This document shows positions 55,817 through 64,000 of a stretch of 64,000 nucleotides of DNA, one piece after another (the first letter of the stretch is position 1; every line of letters starts with the position of its first letter). Origin of the DNA: Campylobacter massiliensis (lineage in GTDB: Bacteria; Campylobacterota; Campylobacteria; Campylobacterales; Campylobacteraceae). Location: assembly GCF_014253065.1 (NCBI RefSeq), contig NZ_JACLZK010000001.1, positions 434,001 through 498,000 of the forward strand, read 5' to 3'. A model generated the notes under the pieces. The model worked only from the letters and a program-made list of their open reading frames with translations. It searched no databases and was not told where the DNA came from. The position numbers and the translations under genes are program-made.

Positions 55817-56551
55817 TTAAAACGAAAATAAATTTAAAAATTTCTTCGCGCGTTCGCTTTTTGGATGCGTGAAAAAGGCCTCGGGCTCGCTTTCCTCGAC
55901 GATTTTGCCCTCATCCATGAAGACGATGCGATTCGCCACCGAGCGAGCAAAGCCCATCTCATGAGTTACGATTAGCATCGTCATGCCGTCTTTTGCGAGG
56001 TTTATGACGACGTCTAGCACCTCGCGCACTATCTCTGGATCCAGCGAGGCCGTTATCTCGTCAAATAGCATGATCTCGGGCCTCATGCAAAGCGCGCGCA
56101 CGATAGCGATGCGTTGCTTTTGCCCGCCGCTAAGCTCCTTTGGATAGGCGTATTTTTTATGTTTTAGGCCAACTTTTTCCAGCCATGCCTCGGCCTCTTT
56201 TTCGACCTCTTCGCGGCTTCTTTTTTGCGCTTTTACGGGGCCTAGCACGATATTTTCGATGACGTTCATATGGTCAAATAGCTCGTAGTTTTGAAAAACC
56301 ATGCCAACTTTTTGGCGGATTTTGATCCAGTCTTTGTAGTCTTTGTCGATCTTTTCGCCGGCTATCTCTATCTGTCCGCCGTCAAAGGGCTCAAGGCCGT
56401 TTATGCAGCGCAGAGTCGTGCTTTTACCGCAGCCCGAGGGCCCTAGGATCACGACTACTTCGCCGTTTTTGACGCTAAGGTCGATGCCTTTTAGCACCTG
56501 CAAGTCGCCGTAAGATTTGCTTAAATTCGAGAGTTTTAAAATTTCGCTCAT
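55817..56551 (-). CDS. amino-acid ABC transporter ATPase (GlnQ family)
   Basis: 244 residues from ATG 56551 (AAGGA 5 bases upstream; the frame extends to another ATG at 56569, less likely). Walker A GPSGCGKSTTLRCIN near 38, Q-loop MVFQNYELFDHMN, signature LSGGQKQRIAIVRAL, Walker B IMLFDEITASLD, switch His in VTHEMGFAR. It powers the importer with the two permeases upstream and, presumably, CjaA. Confidence 0.94.
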   Translation of the reverse strand: MSEILKLSNLSKSYGDLQVLKGIDLSVKNGEVVVILGPSGCGKSTTLRCINGLEPFDGGQIEIAGEKIDKDYKDWIKIRQKVGMVFQNYELFDHMNVIENIVLGPVKAQKRSREEVEKEAEAWLEKVGLKHKKYAYPKELSGGQKQRIAIVRALCMRPEIMLFDEITASLDPEIVREVLDVVINLAKDGMTMLIVTHEMGFARSVANRIVFMDEGKIVEESEPEAFFTHPKSERAKKFLNLFSF

Positions 56552-56559
56552 TTGATTCC

Positions 56560-57234
56560 TTATGCCCATCTGTTTTCAAGTATCTTGGATAGTTTTGAGA
56601 TAGGATAGCAGACGAGAAAATATAATAAAAATATAAAGCCGTATATCCAAAACGGCACGGTCGGGTTGGCGGTTAGGCTTGCGGCTTCGATCGTTTGCTG
56701 TCCGACTTTTAGCAGGTCTGGCATGCCGATGAGAGCGACGATCGGGGTGGTTTTGATGATACGACTTAGTAAATTTACGCCGGCAGGCACTAGGCGGCGC
56801 GTGGCTAGCGGGATCACGACGTAAAGATAAATTTGAGTCTTGCTAAGCGCCAGAGCCGCCGCGCTCTCAAATTGATGTCGCGGTATCGAGACGATCGCGC
56901 CGCGCACGATATCCATCATCTCAAACACGCCCCACAAGCTAAATACGATAAGCGAGGCGTTAAATTTGGAAATATCAAGCCCAAAAGCCTTGCTCGCGCC
57001 GTAGTAAAACAAAAATAGCCAGACGATTTGGGGCATTATGCGTACGATCTCGAGGCAAATTTTTAGCACGAAAAAGATAAATTTGTTTTTTGAGCCCATA
57101 GCCACGCCCAAAAACGTGCCTAAAACGAGAGAGATGACGATCGAGATGGCTGAAATCTGCACGCTCATCCACAGCCCCTCGAAAATCAGCCGCTTTAAGA
57201 CCAGCGGGTCGAATAAAATACTAACTCCGTCCAA
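56560..57234 (-). CDS. amino-acid ABC transporter permease (second)
   Basis: 224 residues, His/Glu/Gln family (HEQRo) permease. Hydrophobic segments start ISAISIVISLVLGTFLGVAM; the EAA-type loop is ESAAALALSKTQIYLYVVIPLATRRLVP. It overlaps the first permease gene by 14 bases, so the two are coupled, and forms a heterodimeric channel with it. Confidence 0.92.
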   Translation of the reverse strand: MDGVSILFDPLVLKRLIFEGLWMSVQISAISIVISLVLGTFLGVAMGSKNKFIFFVLKICLEIVRIMPQIVWLFLFYYGASKAFGLDISKFNASLIVFSLWGVFEMMDIVRGAIVSIPRHQFESAAALALSKTQIYLYVVIPLATRRLVPAGVNLLSRIIKTTPIVALIGMPDLLKVGQQTIEAASLTANPTVPFWIYGFIFLLYFLVCYPISKLSKILENRWA

Positions 57235-57874
57235 CTCTCATCCTTTTTTCAAGCCAAAATAAGACCAAAGATATCGGCAAAATGATAATCAAATAGCTAA
57301 CGACGAGCATAAAAAGCGCCTCGTCGGTCATATAATAAAGCCCAATGATGTCCTTGGTCGCATAGACCAGATCGGGCAGGGCGATGATGCTGATGACCGA
57401 GGTTTCTTTGATGAGAAAGATGACGTTAGCCGCGATAGAGGGGATCGAAACGCTAAAAGCCTGAGGCAAGATAACGTAGTGTAAAATTTGCCCCTGCGTG
57501 AGCGCGACGCTGAGCGCGGCCTCGATCTGCGTCTTTTTCACCGCCTCAAAGCCAAGGCGAAAACTCTCCGCCATGTAGCTACCGCCAAGAAACGCAAGTC
57601 CCGCGACCGCGCAGGTAAAAGCGCTCAAATTTAGCCCAAATTTGCTAAGTCCGTAGTAGAGGAAAAAAAGCTGTATAAGTAGCGGCGTGTTTCTAGAAAC
57701 CTCGATGTAGCCGTTTACGACTGGCGTTAGGAGCTTGATTTTGTAAAATTTAACCAGCGTGCAAAATATGCCGATAACAAGCGATAGCAAGATGCCGTAA
57801 AGCGAAAGCTTGACGGTGAAAATGCCCGCTTTTACGAACATCGGCGCAAATTCTTTTATAAACTCAAAATCCAT
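57221..57874 (-). CDS. amino-acid ABC transporter permease (first)
   Basis: 217 residues. FTVKLSLYGILLSLVIGIFC, EVSRNTPLLIQLFFLYYGL, and the EAA loop EAALSVALTQGQILHYVILPQA. It is the first gene of the minus-strand importer operon. Upstream on that strand a TACAAT box (57914-57909) is a possible -10. The operon order is permease, permease, ATPase, binding protein. Confidence 0.92.
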   Translation of the reverse strand: MDFEFIKEFAPMFVKAGIFTVKLSLYGILLSLVIGIFCTLVKFYKIKLLTPVVNGYIEVSRNTPLLIQLFFLYYGLSKFGLNLSAFTCAVAGLAFLGGSYMAESFRLGFEAVKKTQIEAALSVALTQGQILHYVILPQAFSVSIPSIAANVIFLIKETSVISIIALPDLVYATKDIIGLYYMTDEALFMLVVSYLIIILPISLVLFWLEKRMRVGRS

Positions 57875-58029
57875 AAATTTTTTAGCTTCTTTTTGATAAT
57901 TTCGCGAGATTGTAGCGAAAGCAAACTAAATTTAAAACTAATTTTGTATGATTTATTTTAAAATTTAAGCTTGCAAAAGGTATCATAACCTCTAAATTTT
58001 GATAGAAATTATTTAAATAAAGGACGAAT

Positions 58030-59019
58030 TTGAGAGCGTTTGCAGAGTGGGAAAAACAAGAGCTGATATTTTTATCGTTGCCGCACGAAAACACCGATTG
58101 GAAGCCGTATCTGGGCGAAATTTTAGACGCTTACGAGAGGCTTATGGCAGCTATCGTGCCGTTTCAAAAGGTCGTTTTGATCTGCCCTGAGGAGAGGATT
58201 TTTGCGGAGCGATTTGCTAAATTTGATAACGTAGAGTTCGTAAAAATCGATACCGATGATACGTGGATACGCGACTACGGCATGATAGACGTAGAGGACG
58301 GCGCTAAAATCGTCAGCTATGATTTCAAATTTAATGCTTGGGGCGGTAAATTTAAAAGCTCGAAGGATAATGCCGTAAATTTGGAGCTAGCTAAGCGTTT
58401 TAAAAGCGATTTGCGAAGTATCGATCTCGTGCTTGAGGGCGGCAGTATCGATTTTAACGGGCACGGCACGCTACTAACGACCGAGAAGTGCCTGCTAAAC
58501 GACAATCGCAACTCTCATCTAAACAAAGAGCAGATCGAAGCGCGGCTTAAGGAGCTTTTCGGCCTTGAGCGCATAGTGTGGCTTAAAAACGGCTTTATAA
58601 AGGGCGACGACACCGACAGCCACGTCGATACGCTGGCGCGCTTTATCGCTGCTGATACCATCGCATACGCCTCTTGCGACGATCCAAACGACGAGCATTT
58701 TGAGGAACTCGCCGCGATGAAAAAAGAGCTTGAAAATACGGGTTTTAAGCTCGTGCCGTTACCGCTTCCGAAGGCTAAATTTTACGGCGGCAAGAGGCTT
58801 GGCTGCACGTATGCGAATTTTATCTTTATAAACGGCGCCGTGATCGTACCGACATACAATGATGATAACGATAAAATCGTGCTTGAGCGACTGGCACGGG
58901 AGCTGCCTGATCGTAAGATAATCGGCGTAGATTCGCTTGTTTTTGTACGTCAAAACGGCTCGCTGCATTGTTCCTCGCAGAATAGATTTGTAGGCGCAAG
59001 AAGCGAAAGCGAAATCTAA
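58030..59019 (+). CDS. aguA: agmatine deiminase family protein
   Basis: 329 residues, TTG start with AAAGGAC upstream. It hydrolyses agmatine to N-carbamoylputrescine and ammonia. DTWIRDYGMIDVEDG, LEGGSIDFNGHGTLL, DTDSHVDTLARF (catalytic His) and the catalytic Cys in NGSLHCSSQN near residue 317 match the family. It is divergent from the cysteine importer and first of four plus-strand genes ending with the next enzyme of the path (aguB). Confidence 0.9.
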   Translation: MRAFAEWEKQELIFLSLPHENTDWKPYLGEILDAYERLMAAIVPFQKVVLICPEERIFAERFAKFDNVEFVKIDTDDTWIRDYGMIDVEDGAKIVSYDFKFNAWGGKFKSSKDNAVNLELAKRFKSDLRSIDLVLEGGSIDFNGHGTLLTTEKCLLNDNRNSHLNKEQIEARLKELFGLERIVWLKNGFIKGDDTDSHVDTLARFIAADTIAYASCDDPNDEHFEELAAMKKELENTGFKLVPLPLPKAKFYGGKRLGCTYANFIFINGAVIVPTYNDDNDKIVLERLARELPDRKIIGVDSLVFVRQNGSLHCSSQNRFVGARSESEI

Positions 59020-59940
59020 ATGCAGCTAAACGATGCCGGCATAAAAAGGCAAAATGAAATTTTAGGCCGTAGAGCCGTGATAGTCGCGGGCGTGACGGCG
59101 TTTGCGCTAGCTGTGGTTAAATTTGCCGCGGGTTTGATCGGCGGTTCGGTGGCGGTGCTTAGTTCGGCGATCGATTCGATGCTTGACCTGCTAGTTTCCG
59201 CGCTAAATTTCTTCGCTATCCGTAAATCCCAAGCTGCGCCCAATGCTAAATTTAACTTCGGCTACGCCAAGCTAGAAGCGCTTGCGGCGATGTTTGAGGG
59301 CGTTTTGATCGTGGGTGCTGGTGCGTTTATATTTTATGAGAGCGTGCGTAAGCTACAAACGGAGCAAGCGCCCGTAGATACGGCTTTTTCGCTCTATGCG
59401 ATGGCGCTATCGGTCGCGGTTACGGGGCTACTGGTCGCCTACCTTTCCCGCGTCGCTCGCCGCACGAGAAATTTGATCGTTAGAGCCGACGCGCTGCACT
59501 ATAAAAGCGACCTTTTTAGCAACCTAGCCGTTATCGCCTCGCTTATCTTGGTCGAATTTACGGGATTTGCCGCGATAGACGCCGTTTTTGGTATAGTAAT
59601 TAGCGGCTACATCGCCGTTAGCGCGATAAATTTGATGAAAGAAAGCGTAGGCGTACTGCTAGACCGAGCGCTAGATCCCGAGATAACGGCGCAAATCGAA
59701 GAGATAATCCGCTCGCGCCCTCAGATAGCAAGCTATCACGGACTGGCTACCAGAAAGAGCGCAAACATCTGCTACGTCGCGGTTCATCTAGTCTTTAACC
59801 GCGAAATTTCGCTTTACGACGCGCACAAAATTTCAGACGAGATAGAGGCCGCTATCAGGGCTAAATACGGCGAGTTTGAGTGGCAAATCACTACGCATCT
59901 TGATCCGTGCGACGACCAAAACGGCTCGTGCGAATGCTAA
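59020..59940 (+). CDS. cation diffusion facilitator (FieF/CzcD-like)
   Basis: 306 residues, six membrane helices. Metal-site aspartates lie in SSAIDSMLDLLVS and DALHYKSDLFSN. The soluble C-terminal domain ends with ITTHLDPCDDQNGSCEC, a Cys- and Asp-rich tail. It exports Zn2+, Fe2+ or a similar ion in exchange for H+. It begins directly after the aguA stop; C. jejuni also has a CDF gene between these two enzymes. Confidence 0.92.
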   Translation: MQLNDAGIKRQNEILGRRAVIVAGVTAFALAVVKFAAGLIGGSVAVLSSAIDSMLDLLVSALNFFAIRKSQAAPNAKFNFGYAKLEALAAMFEGVLIVGAGAFIFYESVRKLQTEQAPVDTAFSLYAMALSVAVTGLLVAYLSRVARRTRNLIVRADALHYKSDLFSNLAVIASLILVEFTGFAAIDAVFGIVISGYIAVSAINLMKESVGVLLDRALDPEITAQIEEIIRSRPQIASYHGLATRKSANICYVAVHLVFNREISLYDAHKISDEIEAAIRAKYGEFEWQITTHLDPCDDQNGSCEC

Positions 59941-59954
59941 ATCAAAGGAAAAAT

Positions 59955-60422
59955 ATGAAAATTTTATTCGTTTGCCACGGAAATATCTGCCGCTCGACTA
60001 TGGCGCAGTCGGTTATGCAAAATTTGAGCGAAAAGGCGGGTTTGGCAGAGCGCCTTAGTATCGACTCGCGCGCCACGCACGAGGACGAGATAGGCGAGCC
60101 GCCGTATTACGAGACGGTGCGGGTTTTGAAGCAAAACGGCGTGCCCGTGACGCCTCATAAAGCAACCTTGATAACGCAAAAAGATTTTGATAACAGCGAC
60201 CTTATCTTGATAATGGACGATGAAAATTTAAGGACCCTAAAGCGCAAATTCGGTGCTGAGGCTAAATTTGACGAAAAAGTAAAATTCCTGCTCGAATTTA
60301 GCGAGGCCTCAAGCGGCAAAATAATCGCCGATCCATACTACACCCGCGATTTTGAGCGGTGCTACGACGATGTTTCGCGCTCTTGCGCGGGCTTGCTTGA
60401 GAGGCTGAAGCAAATTTTATAA
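59955..60422 (+). CDS. low-molecular-weight protein-tyrosine phosphatase
   Basis: 155 residues from ATG 59955 (AAAGGAAAA upstream). P-loop VCHGNICRST (CX5R) at 7-16, and the general-acid loop ADPYYTRDF near 133. Cytoplasmic phosphatase; in other bacteria members act with tyrosine kinases of polysaccharide export, but none was seen here. It lies between the CDF and aguB genes. Confidence 0.93.
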   Translation: MKILFVCHGNICRSTMAQSVMQNLSEKAGLAERLSIDSRATHEDEIGEPPYYETVRVLKQNGVPVTPHKATLITQKDFDNSDLILIMDDENLRTLKRKFGAEAKFDEKVKFLLEFSEASSGKIIADPYYTRDFERCYDDVSRSCAGLLERLKQIL

Positions 60423-60522
60423 GCTGGCAGAGCGGCAAAATTTAGCTTGCCGGCCGGCCGTTCAAGCCCTAATTTATCCCCGCTTTGATATAATTTTGAA
60501 ATTTTAAATCGTAAGGAAAAAT

Positions 60523-61395
60523 ATGAAAGTAGCGCTAATCCAACAAAAATTTCACGGCACCAAAGACGCGACCGTGCAAAGGACGCTCGAGCTCGTACGC
60601 GAAGCTAGCGGCGGCGGGGCGGAGCTAGTCGTGCTTCAGGAGCTGCACCAGACGCAGTATTTTTGCCAGAGCGAGGAGACGAGGTTTTTTGATCTTGCCG
60701 AGGGCTGGGAAAACGACGTCAAATTTTGGGGCGAGGTAGCGCGGCAAAACGGCGTCGTGCTTGTTACTTCGCTCTTTGAAAAGCGCGCTGACGGGCTGTA
60801 TCACAACACCGCGTTCGTCTTCGAAAAAGACGGCAGCGTCGCGGGCAAATACCGCAAAATGCACATCCCCGACGACCCGGGCTTTTACGAGAAATTTTAC
60901 TTTACTCCGGGCGACATCGGCTTTGAGCCCATAGATACGAGCGTAGGCAGGCTCGGGCTTTTGGTGTGCTGGGATCAGTGGTATCCCGAGGCTGCGCGCC
61001 TCATGGCTCTGCGCGGCGCGAAGCTACTCATCTATCCGACCGCGATCGGCTGGTTCGAGAGCGACGAGGAAGAGGAAAAATCGCGCCAGCTAGAGGCGTG
61101 GGTCGCCGTACAGCGCGGGCATGCGGTCGCAAACGGCCTACCCGTAATCGCCGTAAACCGCGTGGGCTTTGAAAAGGACGAGAGCGGGGTGATGGACGGG
61201 ATCAAATTTTGGGGCAACAGTTTTGTTTTCGGCGCGCAGGGCGAGGAGCTTTTTCGCGCCGATAGCCAGAGCGAGCAGTGCCATATCGTAGAGATCGATA
61301 TGACCAGAAGCGAAGAAGTTCGCAGGATTTGGCCGTTTTTGAGAGATAGAAGGATAGATGCGTATGCAAATTTAACAAAAAGATTTATCGACTGA
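60523..61395 (+). CDS. aguB: N-carbamoylputrescine amidase
   Basis: 290 residues of the nitrilase superfamily. Catalytic Glu in LQELHQTQYF, Lys in GKYRKMHIPDD, Cys in LLVCWDQWYPEAARLMA. It splits N-carbamoylputrescine into putrescine, CO2 and ammonia, finishing the path begun by aguA. AAGGAAAAAT ribosome site. A repeat-rich spacer follows. Confidence 0.93.
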   Translation: MKVALIQQKFHGTKDATVQRTLELVREASGGGAELVVLQELHQTQYFCQSEETRFFDLAEGWENDVKFWGEVARQNGVVLVTSLFEKRADGLYHNTAFVFEKDGSVAGKYRKMHIPDDPGFYEKFYFTPGDIGFEPIDTSVGRLGLLVCWDQWYPEAARLMALRGAKLLIYPTAIGWFESDEEEEKSRQLEAWVAVQRGHAVANGLPVIAVNRVGFEKDESGVMDGIKFWGNSFVFGAQGEELFRADSQSEQCHIVEIDMTRSEEVRRIWPFLRDRRIDAYANLTKRFID

Positions 61396-61409
61396 GGCTT
61401 GTCTTTTTG

Positions 61410-61815
61410 CCCTATACTTCGCTTTGCTTCCCTTGTGGTCGCAACTGCAATCAGAGGCTTTGAAATTTGGCTCGGTCATTACCGACGAGGTAACTCCCAT
61501 CGCCAAATTTAAAAGCGCCTCGTCTAGAACAAAAATACTTCGTCTTATTATGGCTCGTCTCGCGAGCGCTTTTTGCGGAGTTTGTAAAATTTTGGCTCGA
61601 TGAACTACGCGTTCTATCTTCGCCAAAATTTTACCGCACAACCCCAAAAATCATCTCACGACACTTCGCCTTGACTTCTTGTAGTCAAATTTACAAATTT
61701 GAGTCACCGAGACCCTCACCTTGAAAATGCTAACATTTAAAACTCCACACAAATAAATCCAACTTGCAACCCAAATTTAGCATCGTAAAGGCGCAAGTCT
61801 CGGTCGGTAAAATTT
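61410..61815. repeat. composite dispersed repeat after aguB
   Basis: The 61396-62016 spacer holds, in order: the GCTTTGCTTCCCTTGTGG...TTGCAATCAG-type block (inverted relative to 5420); GGCTCGGTCATTACC and GCGCCTCGTCTAG as in 14996-15110; CTCGTCTCGCGAGCG and AAAATCATCTCACGAC as at 3499 and 3630; a perfect inverted repeat GTAAAATTTTGGC/GCCAAAATTTTAC (61584-61634 region); and two opposed CCGAGACCC modules (61693-61738, 61771-61815). It is the most complete copy of the family. No gene was recognised. Confidence 0.7.
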
Positions 61816-61877
61816 AAAAATAAAACCACATAAAAAATACGATTTTCACTTCGCTTGTAAAAAATATATAAATTTTA

Positions 61878-61900
61878 CCTTAAGAAATATTTTTCTAAGG
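61878..61900. promoter_or_regulatory. imperfect palindrome upstream of the TAXI gene
   Basis: CCTTAAGAA and TTCTAAGG pair with one bulge around TATTTT, about 115 bases before the ATG; a possible -10 (TAAAAT) follows at ~61911. Candidate operator only. Confidence 0.3.
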
Positions 61901-62016
61901 CTAAAGTGTGTAAAATAGTCGCAAATTTTTGAAAAAGCTCGCAAAAAGAGTGAAATTTATACGCAAAATGCGGATTTTGAGAGTAAAATCAGAAAAATTC
62001 TTTGAAAGGAAGTTAA

Positions 62017-62955
62017 ATGAAAACTACATCTTTGGCATTAGCCGGGTTGCTTTTCGCGTCTGCGCTGGGCGCAAAGGAGTTCGTATCTATCGGTACGGGA
62101 GCGATGACTGGCACGTATTATCCGGTCGGCGGAGCAATATGTCGCCTCGTAAATAAAGACCCGCAAATGAAATGCTCGGTGCAATCAACCGGCGGCTCCG
62201 TCTACAACGTAAATAACGTGCTAAAAAAAGAGCTAAATTTCGGCTTCGTCCAAAGTGACGTGGTTTATGATAAATTTAACGGCGTAGGCAAATTTGACGG
62301 AAACGGCGATCAAAATCTGCGCGCGGTCGTCTCGATCTACCCTGAACTTCTCGCATTCGTCGTCTCAAAATCAAGCGGCATCGGCTCGATAAACGACCTT
62401 GAGGGCAAAGCGATCAACGTCGGTAACCCTGGCAGCGGCAATGAAATGACCGCGCTTGGCGTGTTTAAGGCATTTGGCTTTGACGAGAAAAAGCTAAAAC
62501 ATCACGGCGTTTTAACTGCTGGCGAATGCCCGCACGCGCTAAAAGATAAGAAAATCGACGGCTACTTCTACATGGTCGGCCACCCGACGGCCAACATCAC
62601 CGACGCGGCAAACTCGCTACCTATCGACATCGTGAACATCGAGGGCGAGCAGGTCGATAAGATGATAGCTGCGATGCCGTATTTTGCCAAAGGCACGATA
62701 CCAAAAGGCACCTATGAGGGCGTGGATCACGACGTAAAAAGTATCGGCGTTAAAGCCGTACTAGTAACCGACAAGGGCATGAGCGACACTGCGGTGGCCG
62801 CGGTCGTAAAGGCTATCTTGGATAACTTCGACGAGTATAAGAGCCTGCACCCCGCACTCGCATCGGTTACCAAAGAGAGCCTAGTAGAGGGGCTTTCTGC
62901 ACCTTTGCACCCGGCTGCTGAGGCTGAGTTTAAAAAAGCCGGCATAATAAAATAA
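62017..62955 (+). CDS. TAXI-family TRAP transporter solute-binding protein
   Basis: 312 residues. Signal peptide MKTTSLALAGLLFASALGA, then FVSIGTGAMTGTYYPVGGAIC, the TAXI signature, and NVGNPGSGNEMTALGVFKAFG. It binds a small organic acid in the periplasm (glutamate or 2-oxoglutarate in some relatives; not readable here) and hands it to the fused membrane protein that follows. AAAGGAAG ribosome site. Confidence 0.94.
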   Translation: MKTTSLALAGLLFASALGAKEFVSIGTGAMTGTYYPVGGAICRLVNKDPQMKCSVQSTGGSVYNVNNVLKKELNFGFVQSDVVYDKFNGVGKFDGNGDQNLRAVVSIYPELLAFVVSKSSGIGSINDLEGKAINVGNPGSGNEMTALGVFKAFGFDEKKLKHHGVLTAGECPHALKDKKIDGYFYMVGHPTANITDAANSLPIDIVNIEGEQVDKMIAAMPYFAKGTIPKGTYEGVDHDVKSIGVKAVLVTDKGMSDTAVAAVVKAILDNFDEYKSLHPALASVTKESLVEGLSAPLHPAAEAEFKKAGIIK

Positions 62956-62962
62956 ACCAGCT

Positions 62963-63005
62963 TAGCCGCGTGGGTTAAATTTGACCTGCGCGGCTTGCTT
63001 TTTAA
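62963..63005 (+). terminator. terminator-like hairpin between the TRAP genes
   Basis: AGCCGCG (62964-62970) pairs with CGCGGCT (62989-62995), with GGT/ACC further in and an AAATTT in the loop; TGCTTTTT follows. It would let the binding protein be made in excess over the permease. Confidence 0.75.
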
Positions 63006-63307
63006 ATTTAAAGGCTTGTTTTTAGTTTTTGAGGATTTAAAATTTGACGCTTTGCTAGCTTGTTTTTGGGCAGTGAGTTTACTTTAGCCGTATCAAGCGT
63101 CAAATTTTAGATTTGGCTCATGCGCGAATTTTCGGCTGATTTTTTTGCCGTTTGCAAAACCCGTATCTTTACGGCGTGAGGTTAAATTTGTAAGCAAATT
63201 TTGAGGCGCTGGAAAAGTAGGTCAAATTTGAAAAATCAAAGCCCCGGTTTACGCGGGTAATATCGCCGAATTTTAGAAAATTTAAGAAGGTCAAGAAAAG
63301 AGCAAAT
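63006..63307. other. spacer with a single CCGTATCTTTACGGC repeat module
   Basis: Only AAATTT words and one partial copy (63156-63190) of the module seen at 5293, 5577 and 61771 (ACCCGTATCTTTACGGC, then TTAAATTTG). No gene seen; the ribosome site of the next gene is weak. Confidence 0.5.
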
Positions 63308-64000
63308 ATGGATAAAAATTTAAACGATACACGAACAAACACTGAGCCGGCGCAGGAAAAGGAGGAATTCGTCGAGGTAAAGACGCGCGAGATAAACTCG
63401 AGCTTTTATATTTATTTTACGAGCATCATCTGCTTTGCGTGGTCGGTTTTTCAGCTTTATATCGCGTATTTTCCGATGAACACGACGATGTCGCGCTCGG
63501 CGCACCTTGCTTTTGCTATCTGTTTGCTGTTTTTGCTCTATCCGCTTAAAATTCACAAAAAAGCCCACTCCAGCCTGCCGTTTTACGACATCGCGCTTTG
63601 CGTTTTGGGTACGCTAGCCGCACTCTACCCGCTCATAGAGTTTTACGCTCTAGCGCAGCGTCCCGGAGACTACACGAGCTTTGATATAGCCGTATCCTGC
63701 GTCGCCGTGGTCGTGCTGTTTGAGGCGGGTCGCAGGATCATCGGCCCGGCACTTCCTATCATCGCAGCGATATTTTTGGCGTATGATTATTTCGGTCAAT
63801 ACATGCCGGACATCATCGCGCACCAGGGCGCTAGCCTAAACAAACTCGCCGGCCACATGTATCTTACGACCGAGGGCGTTTTTGGCGTGCCGCTTGGCGT
63901 TAGCGTGAGTTTTATCTATCTTTTCGTCTTGTTCGGTTCGCTTTTGGAGCGCGCGGGAGCGGGGCAGTACTTTATAAATTTAGCCTTTGCTTTGCTTGGT
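63308..64000 (+). CDS. TRAP transporter fused 4TM/12TM membrane subunit, 3' end missing
   Basis: 231 codons to the window end, still open. The N-terminus is cytoplasmic and acidic, then helices begin YIYFTSIICFAWSVFQLYIA, SAHLAFAICLLFLLYPL, YDIALCVLGTLAALYPLIEF, and GPALPIIAAIFLAYDYFGQY; LTTEGVFGVPLGVSVSFIYL marks entry into the large DctM-like part. It is the membrane partner of the TAXI protein. A complete protein would be about 650-700 residues. Confidence 0.9.
   Translation, partial: MDKNLNDTRTNTEPAQEKEEFVEVKTREINSSFYIYFTSIICFAWSVFQLYIAYFPMNTTMSRSAHLAFAICLLFLLYPLKIHKKAHSSLPFYDIALCVLGTLAALYPLIEFYALAQRPGDYTSFDIAVSCVAVVVLFEAGRRIIGPALPIIAAIFLAYDYFGQYMPDIIAHQGASLNKLAGHMYLTTEGVFGVPLGVSVSFIYLFVLFGSLLERAGAGQYFINLAFALLG

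Overview
The window looks like a chromosomal segment of a non-jejuni Campylobacter (the concisus / curvus / rectus / showae side of the genus). This is inferred from gene content and order, not from a search. Several blocks keep the order I know from C. jejuni: uvrB - two small coiled-coil ORFs - pilin-like gene - priA; glcD - plasminogen-binding-like protein - M23 peptidase, followed further on by groES-groEL; and agmatine deiminase - CDF transporter - carbon-nitrogen hydrolase. The intergenic DNA is packed with the palindromic word AAATTT, usually as TCAAATTTGA. No rRNA, tRNA, CRISPR array, prophage or insertion sequence was recognised.

Layout. 1-5256: end of a K+ channel RCK protein, YdcH-like protein, a possible 25-residue membrane peptide, polyphosphate kinase, LysE-type exporter, metallophosphatase. 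5804-11988: uvrB, two small coiled-coil/ZapA-like genes, three tandem type IV pilin-like genes, priA. 12620-18135: RclC/YkgB-like protein, a Sel1-repeat pseudogene with an in-frame TAG, a DUF4272 gene, and an MBOAT O-acyltransferase whose frame is broken at a G8 tract, with its partner protein. 18207-29580: ispG, dnaB, comEC, YihY-family protein, a disrupted membrane gene, glcD, PgbA-like protein, a Csd3/Pgp3-type M23 peptidase with a long glycosylation-sequon tail, mgtE, Nudix hydrolase. 29633-36855: three tandem Sel1/Hcp-like secreted proteins, an AsmA-like protein, groES-groEL behind a CIRCE operator.

37103-54492 is a surface-polysaccharide locus, all on the plus strand and mostly overlapping end to start: wecB-wecC (UDP-ManNAcA supply), an acyltransferase, a two-domain oxidoreductase, glycosyltransferases, methyltransferases, a deacetylase-like protein, a flippase, a heparinase II/III-like protein and a WbaP-type initiating transferase. 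The middle (about 42655-47900) is clearly more AT-rich than both flanks, and the shift falls inside the heparinase gene. No Wzy polymerase, Wza/Wzc or Kps export gene was seen.

54655-64000: a CjaA-type cysteine ABC importer operon (minus strand), a putrescine-from-agmatine set (aguA, CDF transporter, LMW phosphatase, aguB), and a TAXI-type TRAP transporter cut by the window end.

Most noteworthy: (1) eleven perfect bacterial N-glycosylation sequons in the M23 peptidase tail, many written with the same AAATTT word that fills intergenic DNA; (2) a dispersed non-coding repeat family with a CCGAGACCC module, twice arranged as an inverted pair; (3) the G8 phase-variation candidate in the MBOAT gene; (4) the polysaccharide locus; (5) a CjaA homologue without its lipobox cysteine.
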